A stretch of DNA of 64,000 bases from Mycolicibacterium mucogenicum DSM 44124 (GTDB taxonomy: Bacteria > Actinomycetota > Actinomycetes > Mycobacteriales > Mycobacteriaceae). Location: positions 5,580,001-5,644,000 of the forward strand of contig NZ_CP062008.1 of the NCBI RefSeq assembly GCF_005670685.2. Reading direction: 5' to 3'. Below the pieces are notes generated by a model that was not told the DNA's origin, did not search any database, and saw nothing but the letters and a program-made list of their open reading frames with translations. The position numbers were made by a program, and so were the translations under genes. This document shows positions 19,593-28,254 of the stretch, piece by piece (the stretch's first letter is position 1; each line of letters starts with the position of its first letter).

Positions 19593-20858
19593 ATGGATCC
19601 GGCGGTCAGCGAGGCCAACACCACGATCATGACCCGCCTCATCGCCCGTCAGGCCGAGGTCGCGCGCTCCGTCGGGCACCGTCTGGCCAGCGATATCACC
19701 GAGCTGCGCGGCGATCCCGAGATCATCGAACTGCTCCGCGCCAGTGTCGGCGGCAACGTCGAGACCATCTTCCACGCGCTGCGCTACGACATATCTCTGG
19801 AAAACATCGAAGCGCCCACCGCTGCCCTCGAGTACGCGCGCCGGCTCGCGCAGCGCGGGGTGCCGATGAACGCCCTCACGCGCGCCTACCGCATCGGCCA
19901 CGCGCTGGTGCTCGACGTCGCGGCCGAGGAGATCAACCGCGCCGGGTTCGAGCCGCAGACCTGCCTGGCCATTTACGAGCGGATGACGTCGGTGACGTTC
20001 CGCTACATCGACTGGATTTCGCAGCAGGTCGTCACGGTCTATGAAGACGAGCGCGACCGCTGGCTCGCCAACCGCAACAGCACACAGGCGCTGCGGGTGC
20101 GGGAAGTGTTGTCCGGCAACGACTCCGACCCCGAAGCCGTCACCGCCGCGATCCGCTATCCGATGCGCCGCCACCATCTGGCCGTGGTGCTGTGGTGGCC
20201 GACGGGTAGCGGCCAGGTCACCGGGCACGACGACGCGCTGGCCAGACTCGAACAGTTCCTGCGCGCGGCCGCCGATCATGTCGGCACCCAGGGCAGTCCG
20301 CTGTTCCTGGCCGCCGACCAGCGGACCGGCTGGGGCTGGCTGCCGTTGTCCGGCGCCACCGCGCCCGGAGCGTCCGCACAGCTGCGGCAGTTCACGGACG
20401 CCCATCCCGGCGCCCCTGCCGTCGCCGTCGGCACCCCACTCCCGGGCGTCGACGGCTTCCGCCGGTCACACCGGCAGGCCCTGCGCGCGCACAGCGTCGC
20501 CGTGACGGCCGACCTGACCGGTGTCACCGCGGCCGACGCCCCGGGCTTCGCCGCGGCCGCGCTGCTGGGCGAGAACCGGGACGACGCACGGGAGTTCGTC
20601 CACACGGTTCTCGGGCCGCTGGCCGGGGCCGGCGCCAATGACGCCCGACTACGCGAGACCTTGCAGGTGTTCCTGCGGCACGGTGGTAGCTACACAGCCG
20701 CGGCCGATGAGCTGGTGGTGCACTTCAACACCGTCAAGTACCGCGTCGGGCGGGCTCTCGAGCGGCGGGGACGGCCACTTGGCGACGACCGCCTGGACGT
20801 CGAGATGGCGCTGCTGCTGTGCCACTGGTACGAAGCCGCGGTCCTGGCCGAGGAATAG
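19593..20858 (+). CDS. PucR-type transcriptional regulator
   Basis: 421-aa regulator with the PucR C-terminal helix-turn-helix (LRETLQVFLRHGGSYTAAAD, then VHFNTVKYRVGRALE) and a central GGDEF-like domain. The N-terminal part begins with a helical region (about 1-150) typical of the mycobacterial RsbRD/PucR sensor proteins. An 898-codon open frame continues far upstream, but that part is antisense to fadD; the ATG at 19593 is the sensible start. By divergent placement it probably controls the FadD - DUF3556 - FAD operon, with a lipid or acyl ligand as inference. Confidence 0.85.
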   Translation: MDPAVSEANTTIMTRLIARQAEVARSVGHRLASDITELRGDPEIIELLRASVGGNVETIFHALRYDISLENIEAPTAALEYARRLAQRGVPMNALTRAYRIGHALVLDVAAEEINRAGFEPQTCLAIYERMTSVTFRYIDWISQQVVTVYEDERDRWLANRNSTQALRVREVLSGNDSDPEAVTAAIRYPMRRHHLAVVLWWPTGSGQVTGHDDALARLEQFLRAAADHVGTQGSPLFLAADQRTGWGWLPLSGATAPGASAQLRQFTDAHPGAPAVAVGTPLPGVDGFRRSHRQALRAHSVAVTADLTGVTAADAPGFAAAALLGENRDDAREFVHTVLGPLAGAGANDARLRETLQVFLRHGGSYTAAADELVVHFNTVKYRVGRALERRGRPLGDDRLDVEMALLLCHWYEAAVLAEE

Positions 20859-21085
20859 CGGCCAGCTCGCCAGCAAGGTCACAGACAACGAAAATTGCCA
20901 GCATATTCCCAGCATCAGTGATCAAACCGAGACTGATAGCAAATCGAGGCGTGTTAACCAGCTGGTTCACTGCTGTAACGGATGCGCCGCGGCCGGCGAT
21001 ACCAGGGTAGTGGTCGGATGAACCGAGTACGACCCAGTAGGTTCACCTGGCCACACGCGAGAGAACCATGATTGGAGTATCACTA

Positions 21086-21811
21086 ATGCGCAACTCAGGA
21101 CGTTTGATCGGATTTGCTGCGGCATCGGCCCTGGCGCTGGTCCCGCTCGCCGTCGCGGCTCCGGCTTGGGCCGATGACGAGGTTTCCGGTGAAACCGGCG
21201 CCGCGGTCGCTACCCCGATCGGCAACGGCAACGCGGGTGGCGGCGCTGGCTTCGGCGTGGAGAACCCCTTCTGGCATCCCTTCGACGCATCGAGCAACGC
21301 GGGCGGCGGCGCCGGTGTGAACACCCCGCTCGGCGGCGGTGAGTTCAACACCGCCACGGGCACCGACGCCGGCTTCGGTGGCGCGGGCTTCGACACCAAC
21401 ACCGGCGCGGCGATCAACACCCCGCTGGGTGGCAGCAACTTCAACACCGGTGCGTCCACCGATTTCAACGTGCCCAACCCGGCTGACTTCATCCCGAACT
21501 TCGGCGGCGGCGCCAATGCTGGCGGTGGCGCGGGTGTGAACACGCCCTTCGGTGGCAGCGGCTTCAACGCCGGCGCCTCCAACGAGTTCGCCGCGCCCGC
21601 CCCGGCCGACTTCATCCCGACGTTCGGTGGCGGTACCGGCGGCGGCGCGGCCGTCAACACCCCGGTCGGCGGCAGCGGCTTCAACACTGGCACCTCCGGT
21701 GAGATCGGCCCCGACGGCATTCAGGCCGGCACCAACTCCGGTGCCGGCGTCGCGACCCCGGTCGGCGGCTCCAACTTCAACGGCGGCTCGGCCTTCACCT
21801 TCGGCCGCTAA
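21086..21811 (+). CDS. Secreted glycine-rich tandem-repeat protein
   Basis: 241-aa exported protein of unknown function. Signal peptide 1-29 (RNSGRLIGFAAASALALVPL, cleavage after PAWA). The mature part is Gly/Asn/Ala-rich and built from six degenerate copies of a unit with the pattern GAxVNTPxGGSxFNxG; two copies are followed by (N/A)PADFIPxFGGG spacers. There are no cysteines and no catalytic motif. The ATG at 21086 has GGAG eight bases upstream and is preferred over the GTG/ATT region before it. Composition recalls PE_PGRS-like repeats, but there is no PE domain. A 227-bp gap precedes it with no feature I recognise. Confidence 0.8.
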   Translation: MRNSGRLIGFAAASALALVPLAVAAPAWADDEVSGETGAAVATPIGNGNAGGGAGFGVENPFWHPFDASSNAGGGAGVNTPLGGGEFNTATGTDAGFGGAGFDTNTGAAINTPLGGSNFNTGASTDFNVPNPADFIPNFGGGANAGGGAGVNTPFGGSGFNAGASNEFAAPAPADFIPTFGGGTGGGAAVNTPVGGSGFNTGTSGEIGPDGIQAGTNSGAGVATPVGGSNFNGGSAFTFGR

Positions 21812-21825
21812 GTTCCTGATCACAT

Positions 21826-21856
21826 AGGCCAGGCACCCGAGATGGGTGCCTGGCCT
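21826..21856. terminator. Bidirectional terminator hairpin
   Basis: AGGCCAGGCACCC at 21826-21838 pairs perfectly with 21844-21856 around a five-base loop, followed by TTTG on the + strand. It lies between the convergent ends of the glycine-rich gene (21811) and the deiminase-like gene (21874), so it can serve both. Confidence 0.85.
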
Positions 21857-21873
21857 TTGTGGTCTCCGGGATG

Positions 21874-22992
21874 TCAGCGGGCGGGCTCCTGCTGCGTGGT
21901 GCAGTGAATGCCGCCGCCGCCCGCGGCGACGGCGTCGATGTTGATCTGCACGATCTGGCGGCCCGCAAAGAGTCGCTCGAGGGTGGCCTTGGCAGCGGCG
22001 TCTGCCTCGGGGTCACCGAACTCCGGTGCGACGACCGCGCCGTTGCAGACGTAGAAGTTGATGTAGCCGGCCGCGAAGTCGTCGTTCTCGAACTTCTCGC
22101 GCACCGTCGCCGGGCCTTCGATGACCTCGACCTGTAGCGGTCGGTCGTGGACATCGGTCGCGGCGTGCAGGACGTCGAGGTGGCGGCGGGTGACGTCGTA
22201 ATCGAACGACTTCGGGTCGGTGTCGAAGCCGGCTACGACGACGCCGGGACTCGCGAAGCGGGCATAGAAATCGGTGTGGCCGTCGGTGATGTCGTGCCCG
22301 GCGATACCCGGCAGCCAGATCACCTTCCGCACCCCGAGCACACGGCCGAGTTCGGCCTCGACATCCTGCTTGGACCGACCGCGGTTGCGGTTGTCGTTGA
22401 GCACGCAACTTTCGGTGATGATGGCGGTGCCCTGGCCGTCGACCTCGATGCCGCCGCCTTCGAGCACCAGATCGGTGTGCACGGTCTGCACTCCCGCGCG
22501 CCCTGCCACGAACGCCGCGACCTCGCCGTCGCGGCGATGTTCCTGCTTGCCGCCCCAGCCGTTGAAATTGAAGTCCACACCGCCCCAGCCTCCGGCGCCC
22601 TTCACGAACACCGGCCCGGTGTCGCGGATCCACAGGTCGTCGATCGGAGCCGCGATCAGCTCGACGTTCGCCGCCCCGATCAGGCCGCGCGCCGCGTCCA
22701 TCTCATCGGGGCGCACCAGCATCGACACGGGCTCGAACCGCGCAATGGTCGTGGCGATGGTGGCCAGGTCGCGGCGCACCTGCGGCAGCAGCCGTCGTCC
22801 CCAGATCTGTTCACTGGCCCCGAACGCCATCCAGGTCCGCTTGTGCGGGTCACCTTCGTCCGGCATCACCCACGGCCCGGTGTCGTCTTTGCGCGCCGAG
22901 GGAGGCGGCGCCGCCGAGTCGCTGTCCTCGCAACCCGCCAGCATCGCCGCGCCGATCGCGGCCATCCCTGCCTGCAGAAGCCGTCGCCGCAT
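21874..22992 (-). CDS. Exported agmatine deiminase / PPAD-family lipoprotein
   Basis: 372-aa guanidino-group hydrolase of the agmatine deiminase / Porphyromonas-type peptidylarginine deiminase family. Catalytic elements: WIRDTGPVF, EGGGIEVDG, GHDITDGHTD and nucleophile C364 in GGIHCTTQQEP. Unusually it begins RRRLLQAGMAAIGAAMLAGC: a twin-arginine-like signal ending in a lipobox, so the enzyme should be lipidated outside the membrane. The ATG at 22992 is preceded in frame by a GTG at 22995. No polyamine genes are adjacent. The next upstream feature is tRNA-Ser with its own terminator. Confidence 0.85.
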   Translation of the reverse strand: MRRRLLQAGMAAIGAAMLAGCEDSDSAAPPPSARKDDTGPWVMPDEGDPHKRTWMAFGASEQIWGRRLLPQVRRDLATIATTIARFEPVSMLVRPDEMDAARGLIGAANVELIAAPIDDLWIRDTGPVFVKGAGGWGGVDFNFNGWGGKQEHRRDGEVAAFVAGRAGVQTVHTDLVLEGGGIEVDGQGTAIITESCVLNDNRNRGRSKQDVEAELGRVLGVRKVIWLPGIAGHDITDGHTDFYARFASPGVVVAGFDTDPKSFDYDVTRRHLDVLHAATDVHDRPLQVEVIEGPATVREKFENDDFAAGYINFYVCNGAVVAPEFGDPEADAAAKATLERLFAGRQIVQINIDAVAAGGGGIHCTTQQEPAR

Positions 22993-23021
22993 CACGGGGT
23001 CAACGCTAGTCGAGCGGTCGC

Positions 23022-23058
23022 AAAAAAGCCCCTCACCTGCGGTGACAGGTGAGGGGCT
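23022..23058 (-). terminator. Intrinsic terminator of tRNA-Ser
   Basis: Perfect 13-bp stem (23027-23039 with 23046-23058) with a six-base loop, followed in the minus direction by six T residues. It lies four bases beyond the tRNA CCA end and is a textbook rho-independent terminator. Confidence 0.9.
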
Positions 23059-23061
23059 CTA

Positions 23062-23152
23062 TGGCGGTGGCGGAGGGATTTGAACCCTCGGTGGGGGGTT
23101 ACCCCACACACGCTTTCGAGGCGTGCTCCTTAGGCCGCTCGGACACGCCACC
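23062..23152 (-). tRNA. tRNA-Ser(CGA)
   Basis: Class II tRNA with a long variable arm. Acceptor strands GGTGGCG and CGCCACC pair fully, the discriminator is G as expected for serine, and CCA is encoded. The anticodon stem CACGC / GCGTG encloses CTCGAAA, giving anticodon CGA. The T-arm is GAGGGTTCAAATCCCTC. Reads UCG codons. Confidence 0.96.
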
Positions 23153-23211
23153 GTGTGGCAGCTTACCGGCCACATGGTGTCTCGCCCTAATCGGGCTCTG
23201 ACCAGGTCGTC

Positions 23212-23694
23212 CTACCGCTGCCGGGCGAAGAACCCCTCCATGAGCGCCGCGCACTCGGCCTCCAGCACCCCACCACGGACCTCGGGCCGGTGCGTCAGCC
23301 GCCGGTCACGGACCACATCCCACAGCGAGCCGACGGCGCCGGTCTTGGGTTCCCACGCCCCGAACACCACGCGGGCCACCCGGGACATCACCAGCGCGCC
23401 GGCGCACATGGTGCACGGCTCAACGGTGACGGCCAGCGTCGCCCCTTCCAGCCGCCAACCGTCGCCGTGGACGGCCGCGGCCGCGCGCAGCGCCAGGATT
23501 TCCGCGTGTGCGGTGGGGTCACCCAGAGATTCGCGGGCGTTCGCGGCCCGGGCCAGCTCCACCCCGTCGGCAGAAACGACCACCGCGCCGATCGGCACGT
23601 CGTCGGCACCGGCGAGTTCGGCGGCCTCCAACGCCAGCCGGATCAGCCGTTCGTCACTGGAGCTGACAATCGGGTTGCAGTCGGCTGCGCTCAC
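23212..23694 (-). CDS. tadA: tRNA(adenine-34) deaminase TadA
   Basis: Zinc-dependent deaminase that converts A34 to inosine in tRNA-Arg(ACG). 160 aa with the zinc/catalytic pattern H63-A-E65 and P93-C94-TM-C97. Starts at a GTG whose last bases overlap the stop of the upstream gene (GTGA), so it is coupled to it. Together with its neighbours it reproduces the M. tuberculosis order Rv3752c-Rv3754. Confidence 0.94.
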   Translation of the reverse strand: MSAADCNPIVSSSDERLIRLALEAAELAGADDVPIGAVVVSADGVELARAANARESLGDPTAHAEILALRAAAAVHGDGWRLEGATLAVTVEPCTMCAGALVMSRVARVVFGAWEPKTGAVGSLWDVVRDRRLTHRPEVRGGVLEAECAALMEGFFARQR

Positions 23695-24209
23695 CGCCCC
23701 AGCTTGTCCAATACCGCCACGAGTTCGTCGTTGAAGCCCATCTCCTGGGCGATGCGGCTGAGTTGTTCGTCGGCGTATTCGTCGTCGGCGAGGATCACGC
23801 CGAGCACCGCCTCGGGCAGGCCCAGGTCGGCCAGCAGCCCGAGGTCGCCTTCCTCGAACGGGTCATCTTCCTCGAGCTCTTCGAGGCTCAGGTCGGCGTC
23901 CAGCTTCTCCAGCACGTCGGCCGCGATGTCGTAGTCCAGTGCCGCGGTGGCGTCCGACAGCAACAGCCGGGCCCCGGAGGGCGCCGGGCGGACGATCACG
24001 AAGAACTCGTCGTCGACGTTGAGGAGGCCGAAAACCGCCCCGGCGGAACGCAGTTCACGAAGTTCGGTCTCGGCGGCGGCCAGATCCACCAGCGCCGCGC
24101 GCTTCAGCGGGACGCAACGCCATGCGCCGTCCTCCCGGACGACCGCGACCCCGAAACCGTCGGGGAGATCGGCAACCTGCTGCTGTGCCTGCGCGCGCTG
24201 TACTCCCAT
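23691..24209 (-). CDS. tRNA adenosine deaminase-associated protein
   Basis: 172-aa actinobacterial protein always found beside tadA in this group; function unknown. The N-terminal half is mixed alpha/beta ([17 protein letters not shown]), the centre is a very acidic stretch ([14 protein letters not shown]), and the end has a helical [20 protein letters not shown]. The ATG at 24209 is chosen because upstream codons are antisense to the tyrA leader. Four-base overlap with tadA indicates co-translation; a role in TadA function is inferred only from linkage. Confidence 0.87.
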   Translation of the reverse strand: MGVQRAQAQQQVADLPDGFGVAVVREDGAWRCVPLKRAALVDLAAAETELRELRSAGAVFGLLNVDDEFFVIVRPAPSGARLLLSDATAALDYDIAADVLEKLDADLSLEELEEDDPFEEGDLGLLADLGLPEAVLGVILADDEYADEQLSRIAQEMGFNDELVAVLDKLGR

Positions 24210-24291
24210 GCGGATAACGCTAGTCCGCACTCTGCCACTTGACCAGCGGTCCCATATGTACCCCACCGGGGCTGTGTGCAAACCTTGCAAG

Positions 24292-25248
24292 GTGACAACT
24301 CCGGTGTGTGTGCTCGGTATGGGACTCATCGGCGGTTCGCTGATGAGGGCCGGGCAGGCCGCGGGCCGCGAGGTGTTCGGATACAACCGGTCGATCGATG
24401 CGGTCCGCTCGGCGACGGCCGACGGCTTCGACGCGACCGAGGACCTCACCGCGGCACTGAAGCGCGCCGCGGCGAGCGATGCGCTCATCGTCCTGGCGGT
24501 GCCGGTCCCGGCACTGCCGATCATGCTCGAACGCATCCGCGATACTGCTCCGGATTGCCCGCTCACCGACGTGGTGAGCGTCAAAGGCAATGTCCTGCAA
24601 CAAGTTCAGGAGTACGGCCTGCTCGACCGATTCGTCGGCGGGCACCCGATGGCCGGCACCGCGCATTCCGGCTGGGCGGCCGGCACCCCGGATCTGTTCG
24701 CCGGGGCACCGTGGGTGGTGAGCGTGGACGACCACGTCGACCCCCAGGTATGGGCACAGGTGATGCATCTGGCGCTGGACTGCCGCGCCGTGATCGTGCC
24801 CGCGCGCTCCGATGAACACGACGCCGCGGCCGCCGCGATCTCGCACCTGCCGCACCTGCTGGCCGAGGCGCTGGCCGCGACGGCCGGTGAGGTTCCGCTG
24901 GCATTCGCCCTGGCCGCGGGCTCGTTCCGGGACGGCACCCGGGTCGCGGCCACCGCGCCTGACCTGGTCCGGGCCATGTGCGAGGCCAACGCCACGGAGC
25001 TGACGACGATGCTGGACCGGGCCATGGAACTGCTGAGCCAGGCCCGGTCGTCACTGGTCGAGGCGCAATCGGTGGCCGAACTCGTGGAGAGCGGCCATGC
25101 GGCACGGGTCCGTTACGACAGCTTCCGCCGCCCGCAGATCATCGCGACGACCATCGGCGCCGACGGCTGGCGCGAAGAACTCGCCGCGCAGGGCCGCGCC
25201 GGCGGCGTGATCAGATCCGCTCTGCCAGTCCGGGGTAGCCGAGGATGA
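24292..25248 (+). CDS. tyrA: Prephenate dehydrogenase
   Basis: NAD(P)-dependent oxidative decarboxylation of prephenate in tyrosine synthesis. 318 aa with N-terminal Rossmann motif [12 protein letters not shown], then [15 protein letters not shown] containing the conserved substrate-binding HP-MAG region, and an all-helical C-terminal dimer domain. The GTG at 24292 ([10 protein letters not shown]) aligns with the start of M. tuberculosis TyrA (Rv3754) as I recall it; an ATG at 24256 would add 12 residues. There is no ACT domain. Its 3' end overlaps the convergent gene by 38 bp. Confidence 0.93.
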   Translation: MTTPVCVLGMGLIGGSLMRAGQAAGREVFGYNRSIDAVRSATADGFDATEDLTAALKRAAASDALIVLAVPVPALPIMLERIRDTAPDCPLTDVVSVKGNVLQQVQEYGLLDRFVGGHPMAGTAHSGWAAGTPDLFAGAPWVVSVDDHVDPQVWAQVMHLALDCRAVIVPARSDEHDAAAAAISHLPHLLAEALAATAGEVPLAFALAAGSFRDGTRVAATAPDLVRAMCEANATELTTMLDRAMELLSQARSSLVEAQSVAELVESGHAARVRYDSFRRPQIIATTIGADGWREELAAQGRAGGVIRSALPVRGSRG

Positions 25249-25813
25249 AGCCGTCGTCGTCGACGGTGATCGAGGTGTCTGCGACGGGCGAGTCCAGCTT
25301 GATCGGCTTGCCCGGGCCGGCACTGGTGTAGCCGATGGTGACGGCTTCCACCGTCAGGTCCGGCACCCGGACGTAGACGACGGGCAGCGACACCGACGCG
25401 GTGCGGTTGTGCAGGCCGGTACGCCGGATGGGCAGGGCGTTGAAGAACGGGCTGAAGACGACGTCGACGTCCAGGGCGCCGTTGTAGGCGGCGCGCCGGG
25501 CCTGGTTCTGATGGTCCTGCACCAGCCACATGTTCTCTTCGTCACGCGCGATGGACAGCTGCCGTTCGCGCTGCGCGAGGGTGACGGTGAGAGACAGGCG
25601 TTTGGTGGCGCCGCTCTCGTCGGTGACCAGGTCATACGACGCGCTGAACGCGGGATGAATCTCGGTGGCAGCGGCCACGATCCGGCCGTATGCCTTGATC
25701 CTGTTGCCGGACAACTGGACCCGGACCGACTCCATGCGCGACACATCCGGCGCGCGCCAGGTCAGAATCGCGGGCCAGGCGGGTTCGGTGACATCGGACT
25801 GGTCTGCGCTCAC
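25211..25813 (-). CDS. Putative glycolipid-binding protein (DUF1089-like, Rv3755c-like)
   Basis: 200-aa cytosolic beta-rich protein matching the PF06475-type 'putative glycolipid-binding' family by pattern ([19 protein letters not shown] near the start, [22 protein letters not shown] in the middle). No enzyme motif is seen and the binding role is only a family label. It sits between tyrA and proZ just as Rv3755c does in M. tuberculosis. It ends 38 bp inside the 3' end of tyrA. Confidence 0.8.
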   Translation of the reverse strand: MSADQSDVTEPAWPAILTWRAPDVSRMESVRVQLSGNRIKAYGRIVAAATEIHPAFSASYDLVTDESGATKRLSLTVTLAQRERQLSIARDEENMWLVQDHQNQARRAAYNGALDVDVVFSPFFNALPIRRTGLHNRTASVSLPVVYVRVPDLTVEAVTIGYTSAGPGKPIKLDSPVADTSITVDDDGFILGYPGLAERI

Positions 25814-25817
25814 CCGT

Positions 25818-26519
25818 CTACCGTAGGCGACGGAGGCCCGCCTTCGTAGTCACGATTGAAACTCCGGACGGACCGGGCCGCGACGCCCGCACAGCCAACG
25901 CCAAGGCGGCGTCCAGAGCCAGCGCGAGCGCCGCCACGAGTAGCGCGCCGACCAACGCGAGATAGAACTGGCGCACTTTGATGCCGTCGATGAGGAACCG
26001 GCCCAGCCCGCCCAGGCTGGCGTACGCCGCGACGGTCGCGGTGGCGACCACCTGGAGCGTCGCGGTCCGCAGCCCGCCGACGATCAGCGGCATGGCGTTG
26101 GGTACCTCGGCGCGCAGCAGCACCTGGCGCCCGGTCATGCCCATGGCGCGGGCGGCGTCGACCACCACCGGATCGACGTTGGCGATCCCGGCATACGTCC
26201 CGGCCAGCAGTGGCGGAATGCCCAGCAGCATCAGCGCGACGGTCGGCGGCACCAGTCCCAGTCCCCACAGCAGGACGCCGAGGAGCAGGACGCCGAGGGT
26301 GGGCAGGGCGCGCAGGGCGTTGACGCCGCCGACCACCAGGGCCGTGCCGCGACCGGTGTGCCCGACGTACATGCCCACGGGAACGGCGACGAGCGCACTG
26401 CACAGCACCGCGATGCCGGTGTACTCCAGGTGCTCGAGCATCCGCATGCCGAGGCCCGCCGGGCCGGTCCAGTTGGCCGCGGTGAAGATGTAGGCGATTG
26501 CCTGGTGCAGGAAATTCAT
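25818..26519 (-). CDS. proZ: Glycine betaine/proline ABC permease ProZ
   Basis: 233-aa inner-membrane subunit of an osmoprotectant importer, with five to six hydrophobic segments and the EAA-type loop (VVDAARAMGMTGRQVLLRAEVP) that docks on the ATPase. Start ATG 26519 overlaps the proW stop by four bases. It is the fourth gene of the operon proX-proV-proW-proZ (transcription order), all joined by four-base overlaps. Confidence 0.92.
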   Translation of the reverse strand: MNFLHQAIAYIFTAANWTGPAGLGMRMLEHLEYTGIAVLCSALVAVPVGMYVGHTGRGTALVVGGVNALRALPTLGVLLLGVLLWGLGLVPPTVALMLLGIPPLLAGTYAGIANVDPVVVDAARAMGMTGRQVLLRAEVPNAMPLIVGGLRTATLQVVATATVAAYASLGGLGRFLIDGIKVRQFYLALVGALLVAALALALDAALALAVRASRPGPSGVSIVTTKAGLRRLR

Positions 26520-27160
26520 GCCGGCGCCTTCGCCCGGGTCCACGGGGTGGCCAGGCGGCCCGCACTCAGGATGAGGAGGTCGACGACCACCGCCAGCACG
26601 AAGATGGCGATGATGCCGGCGATGATCTGGTCGCTCTTGTCGGCCTGATATCCCTCGGTGAACCAGGTGCCCAGCCCGCCGATGCCGATCACCGAACCGA
26701 CCGACACCATCGAGATGTTGGTGACGGCGACCACCCGCATCCCGGCGGTGAGGACCGGAATCGCCAGCGGGAGTTCGACTCTCAAGAATCGGGTGCGTGG
26801 CCGATAACCCATGGCGGTAGCCGCTTCGCGGGTGTCCGAAGGGACGGCGTCGAGCGCCTCGGGCACCGTCCGCATCAGCAGCGCGACGGTGTACAGCGTC
26901 AGGGCGACCAGGACGTTGGCTTCGTCGAGAATGCGCGTCGGGATGATCAACGGCAGCACCACGAACAGTGCCAGCGACGGGATGGTGAAGACGATGCTGG
27001 CGGTGATGGTGCTGAATCGGCGCAGCCGCGGCCGCGGTCGCACGTACGCGCCGAGCGGCACGGCGATGAGCACGCCGATGAGCAACGGCAGCAGGGCCAG
27101 CCGCAGGTGAATCTGCGTGAGCAGCCACGCCCCTTCCAGGTGGGTCAGCAGGTATTTCAC
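26516..27160 (-). CDS. proW: Glycine betaine/proline ABC permease ProW
   Basis: 214-aa permease partner of ProZ, with membrane segments such as LALLPLLIGVLIAVPLGAYV and the EAA loop DTREAATAMGYRPRTRFLRV. Heterodimerises with ProZ in this importer class. Four-base overlaps with proV (upstream) and proZ (downstream). Confidence 0.92.
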   Translation of the reverse strand: MKYLLTHLEGAWLLTQIHLRLALLPLLIGVLIAVPLGAYVRPRPRLRRFSTITASIVFTIPSLALFVVLPLIIPTRILDEANVLVALTLYTVALLMRTVPEALDAVPSDTREAATAMGYRPRTRFLRVELPLAIPVLTAGMRVVAVTNISMVSVGSVIGIGGLGTWFTEGYQADKSDQIIAGIIAIFVLAVVVDLLILSAGRLATPWTRAKAPA

Positions 27161-28254
27161 TGTGCGCCCTTGCGGCTCTTGATGATTGCCAGCACATCGT
27201 CGAGGCCCACCCCGCCGATCACGTGGCCCCGCTCATCGACCGCCACGCCCAGTCCGGACGGGGACGACAACGCCGAATCCAGCGCCAGCCGCAGCGTGCC
27301 GTCCGGCCGGAACAGCGAACCACCGGCGATGGTGCTGTCGTACAAGGACTTTCCGTGCCGGTGCAGACCGACGCCGTCGGCGTTGATCCAGGCGTAGGGG
27401 GTGCCGTCGGCATTGACGACCAGGGCCCATTGGCCGTCGGTCAGATCCAGTGCGTCGACCGCCGGTTCGGTGACGGTGCGGATGTCGCGGAGCCGCAGTC
27501 CGTCGGTGTCACGGAACTGCAGGCCGCGGTAACCGCGGTCGGCGCCGACGAAGCCCGCGACGAACTCGTTGGCCGGGTTGGACAACAGCCGTTGCGGTGC
27601 GTCGTACTGCTGCAGGGTGCCGCCGGGTCCGAACACCGCGACGCGGTCACCCAGTTTGACGGCCTCATCGATGTCGTGCGTGACGAAGACGATGGTCTTA
27701 CGCAGATCGCTTTGCAGCCGCAGAATTTCGGTCTGCAGGTCTTCGCGGACGACGGGGTCCACGGCGCTGAACGGTTCGTCCATCAGCAGGATCGGCGGGT
27801 CGGCGGCCAGCGCCCGGGCCACCCCGACCCGCTGCTGCTGCCCGCCCGACAGTTGGGCCGGGTAGCGGTCGGCGAGCTTGACGTCGAGCCCGACACGCTC
27901 CAACACGCCCAGTGCCTTTTTCCTTGCACTGCGGCGTGATTCGCCCTTGAGGACCGGCACGGTGGCGACGTTGTCCACCACTTTGAGGTGCGGCATGAGG
28001 CCGGCGCTCTGCAGCACGTAGCCGATACCGAGGCGCAGCCGCACCGGGTCGACGGTGGCAACGTTGGCACCGTCGACGGTCAGGGTTCCGGAGGTGGGGT
28101 CGATCATCCGGTTGATCATTCGCATGGAGGTGGTCTTGCCGCACCCGGACGGCCCGACGAACACCGACAGCGTCCCCTCGGCGATCTCGAGGCTCAGTTC
28201 ATCGACAGCGACCGCGCTGCCGTAGCTCTTGGTGACCTTGTCGAACGTGATCAT
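27157..28254 (-). CDS. proV: Glycine betaine/proline ABC ATPase ProV
   Basis: ATP-binding subunit of the osmoprotectant importer, 365 aa. Walker A GPSGCGKT at 34-41, signature LSGGQQQR, Walker B ILLMDEP, and H-loop THDID. The C-terminal 130 residues form a paired CBS-like region, which senses ionic strength in OpuA-type systems, so the importer may be gated by salt. The ATG at 28254 (MITFDKV) overlaps the proX stop; the longer frame adds 13 residues that are not family-like. Confidence 0.93.
   Translation of the reverse strand: MITFDKVTKSYGSAVAVDELSLEIAEGTLSVFVGPSGCGKTTSMRMINRMIDPTSGTLTVDGANVATVDPVRLRLGIGYVLQSAGLMPHLKVVDNVATVPVLKGESRRSARKKALGVLERVGLDVKLADRYPAQLSGGQQQRVGVARALAADPPILLMDEPFSAVDPVVREDLQTEILRLQSDLRKTIVFVTHDIDEAVKLGDRVAVFGPGGTLQQYDAPQRLLSNPANEFVAGFVGADRGYRGLQFRDTDGLRLRDIRTVTEPAVDALDLTDGQWALVVNADGTPYAWINADGVGLHRHGKSLYDSTIAGGSLFRPDGTLRLALDSALSSPSGLGVAVDERGHVIGGVGLDDVLAIIKSRKGAQ

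Noticed and set aside
21201..21800. CRISPR-like or satellite DNA suggested by repeated GC-rich units.
   Set aside because: The units are in frame, degenerate at DNA level, vary in length and encode protein repeats.
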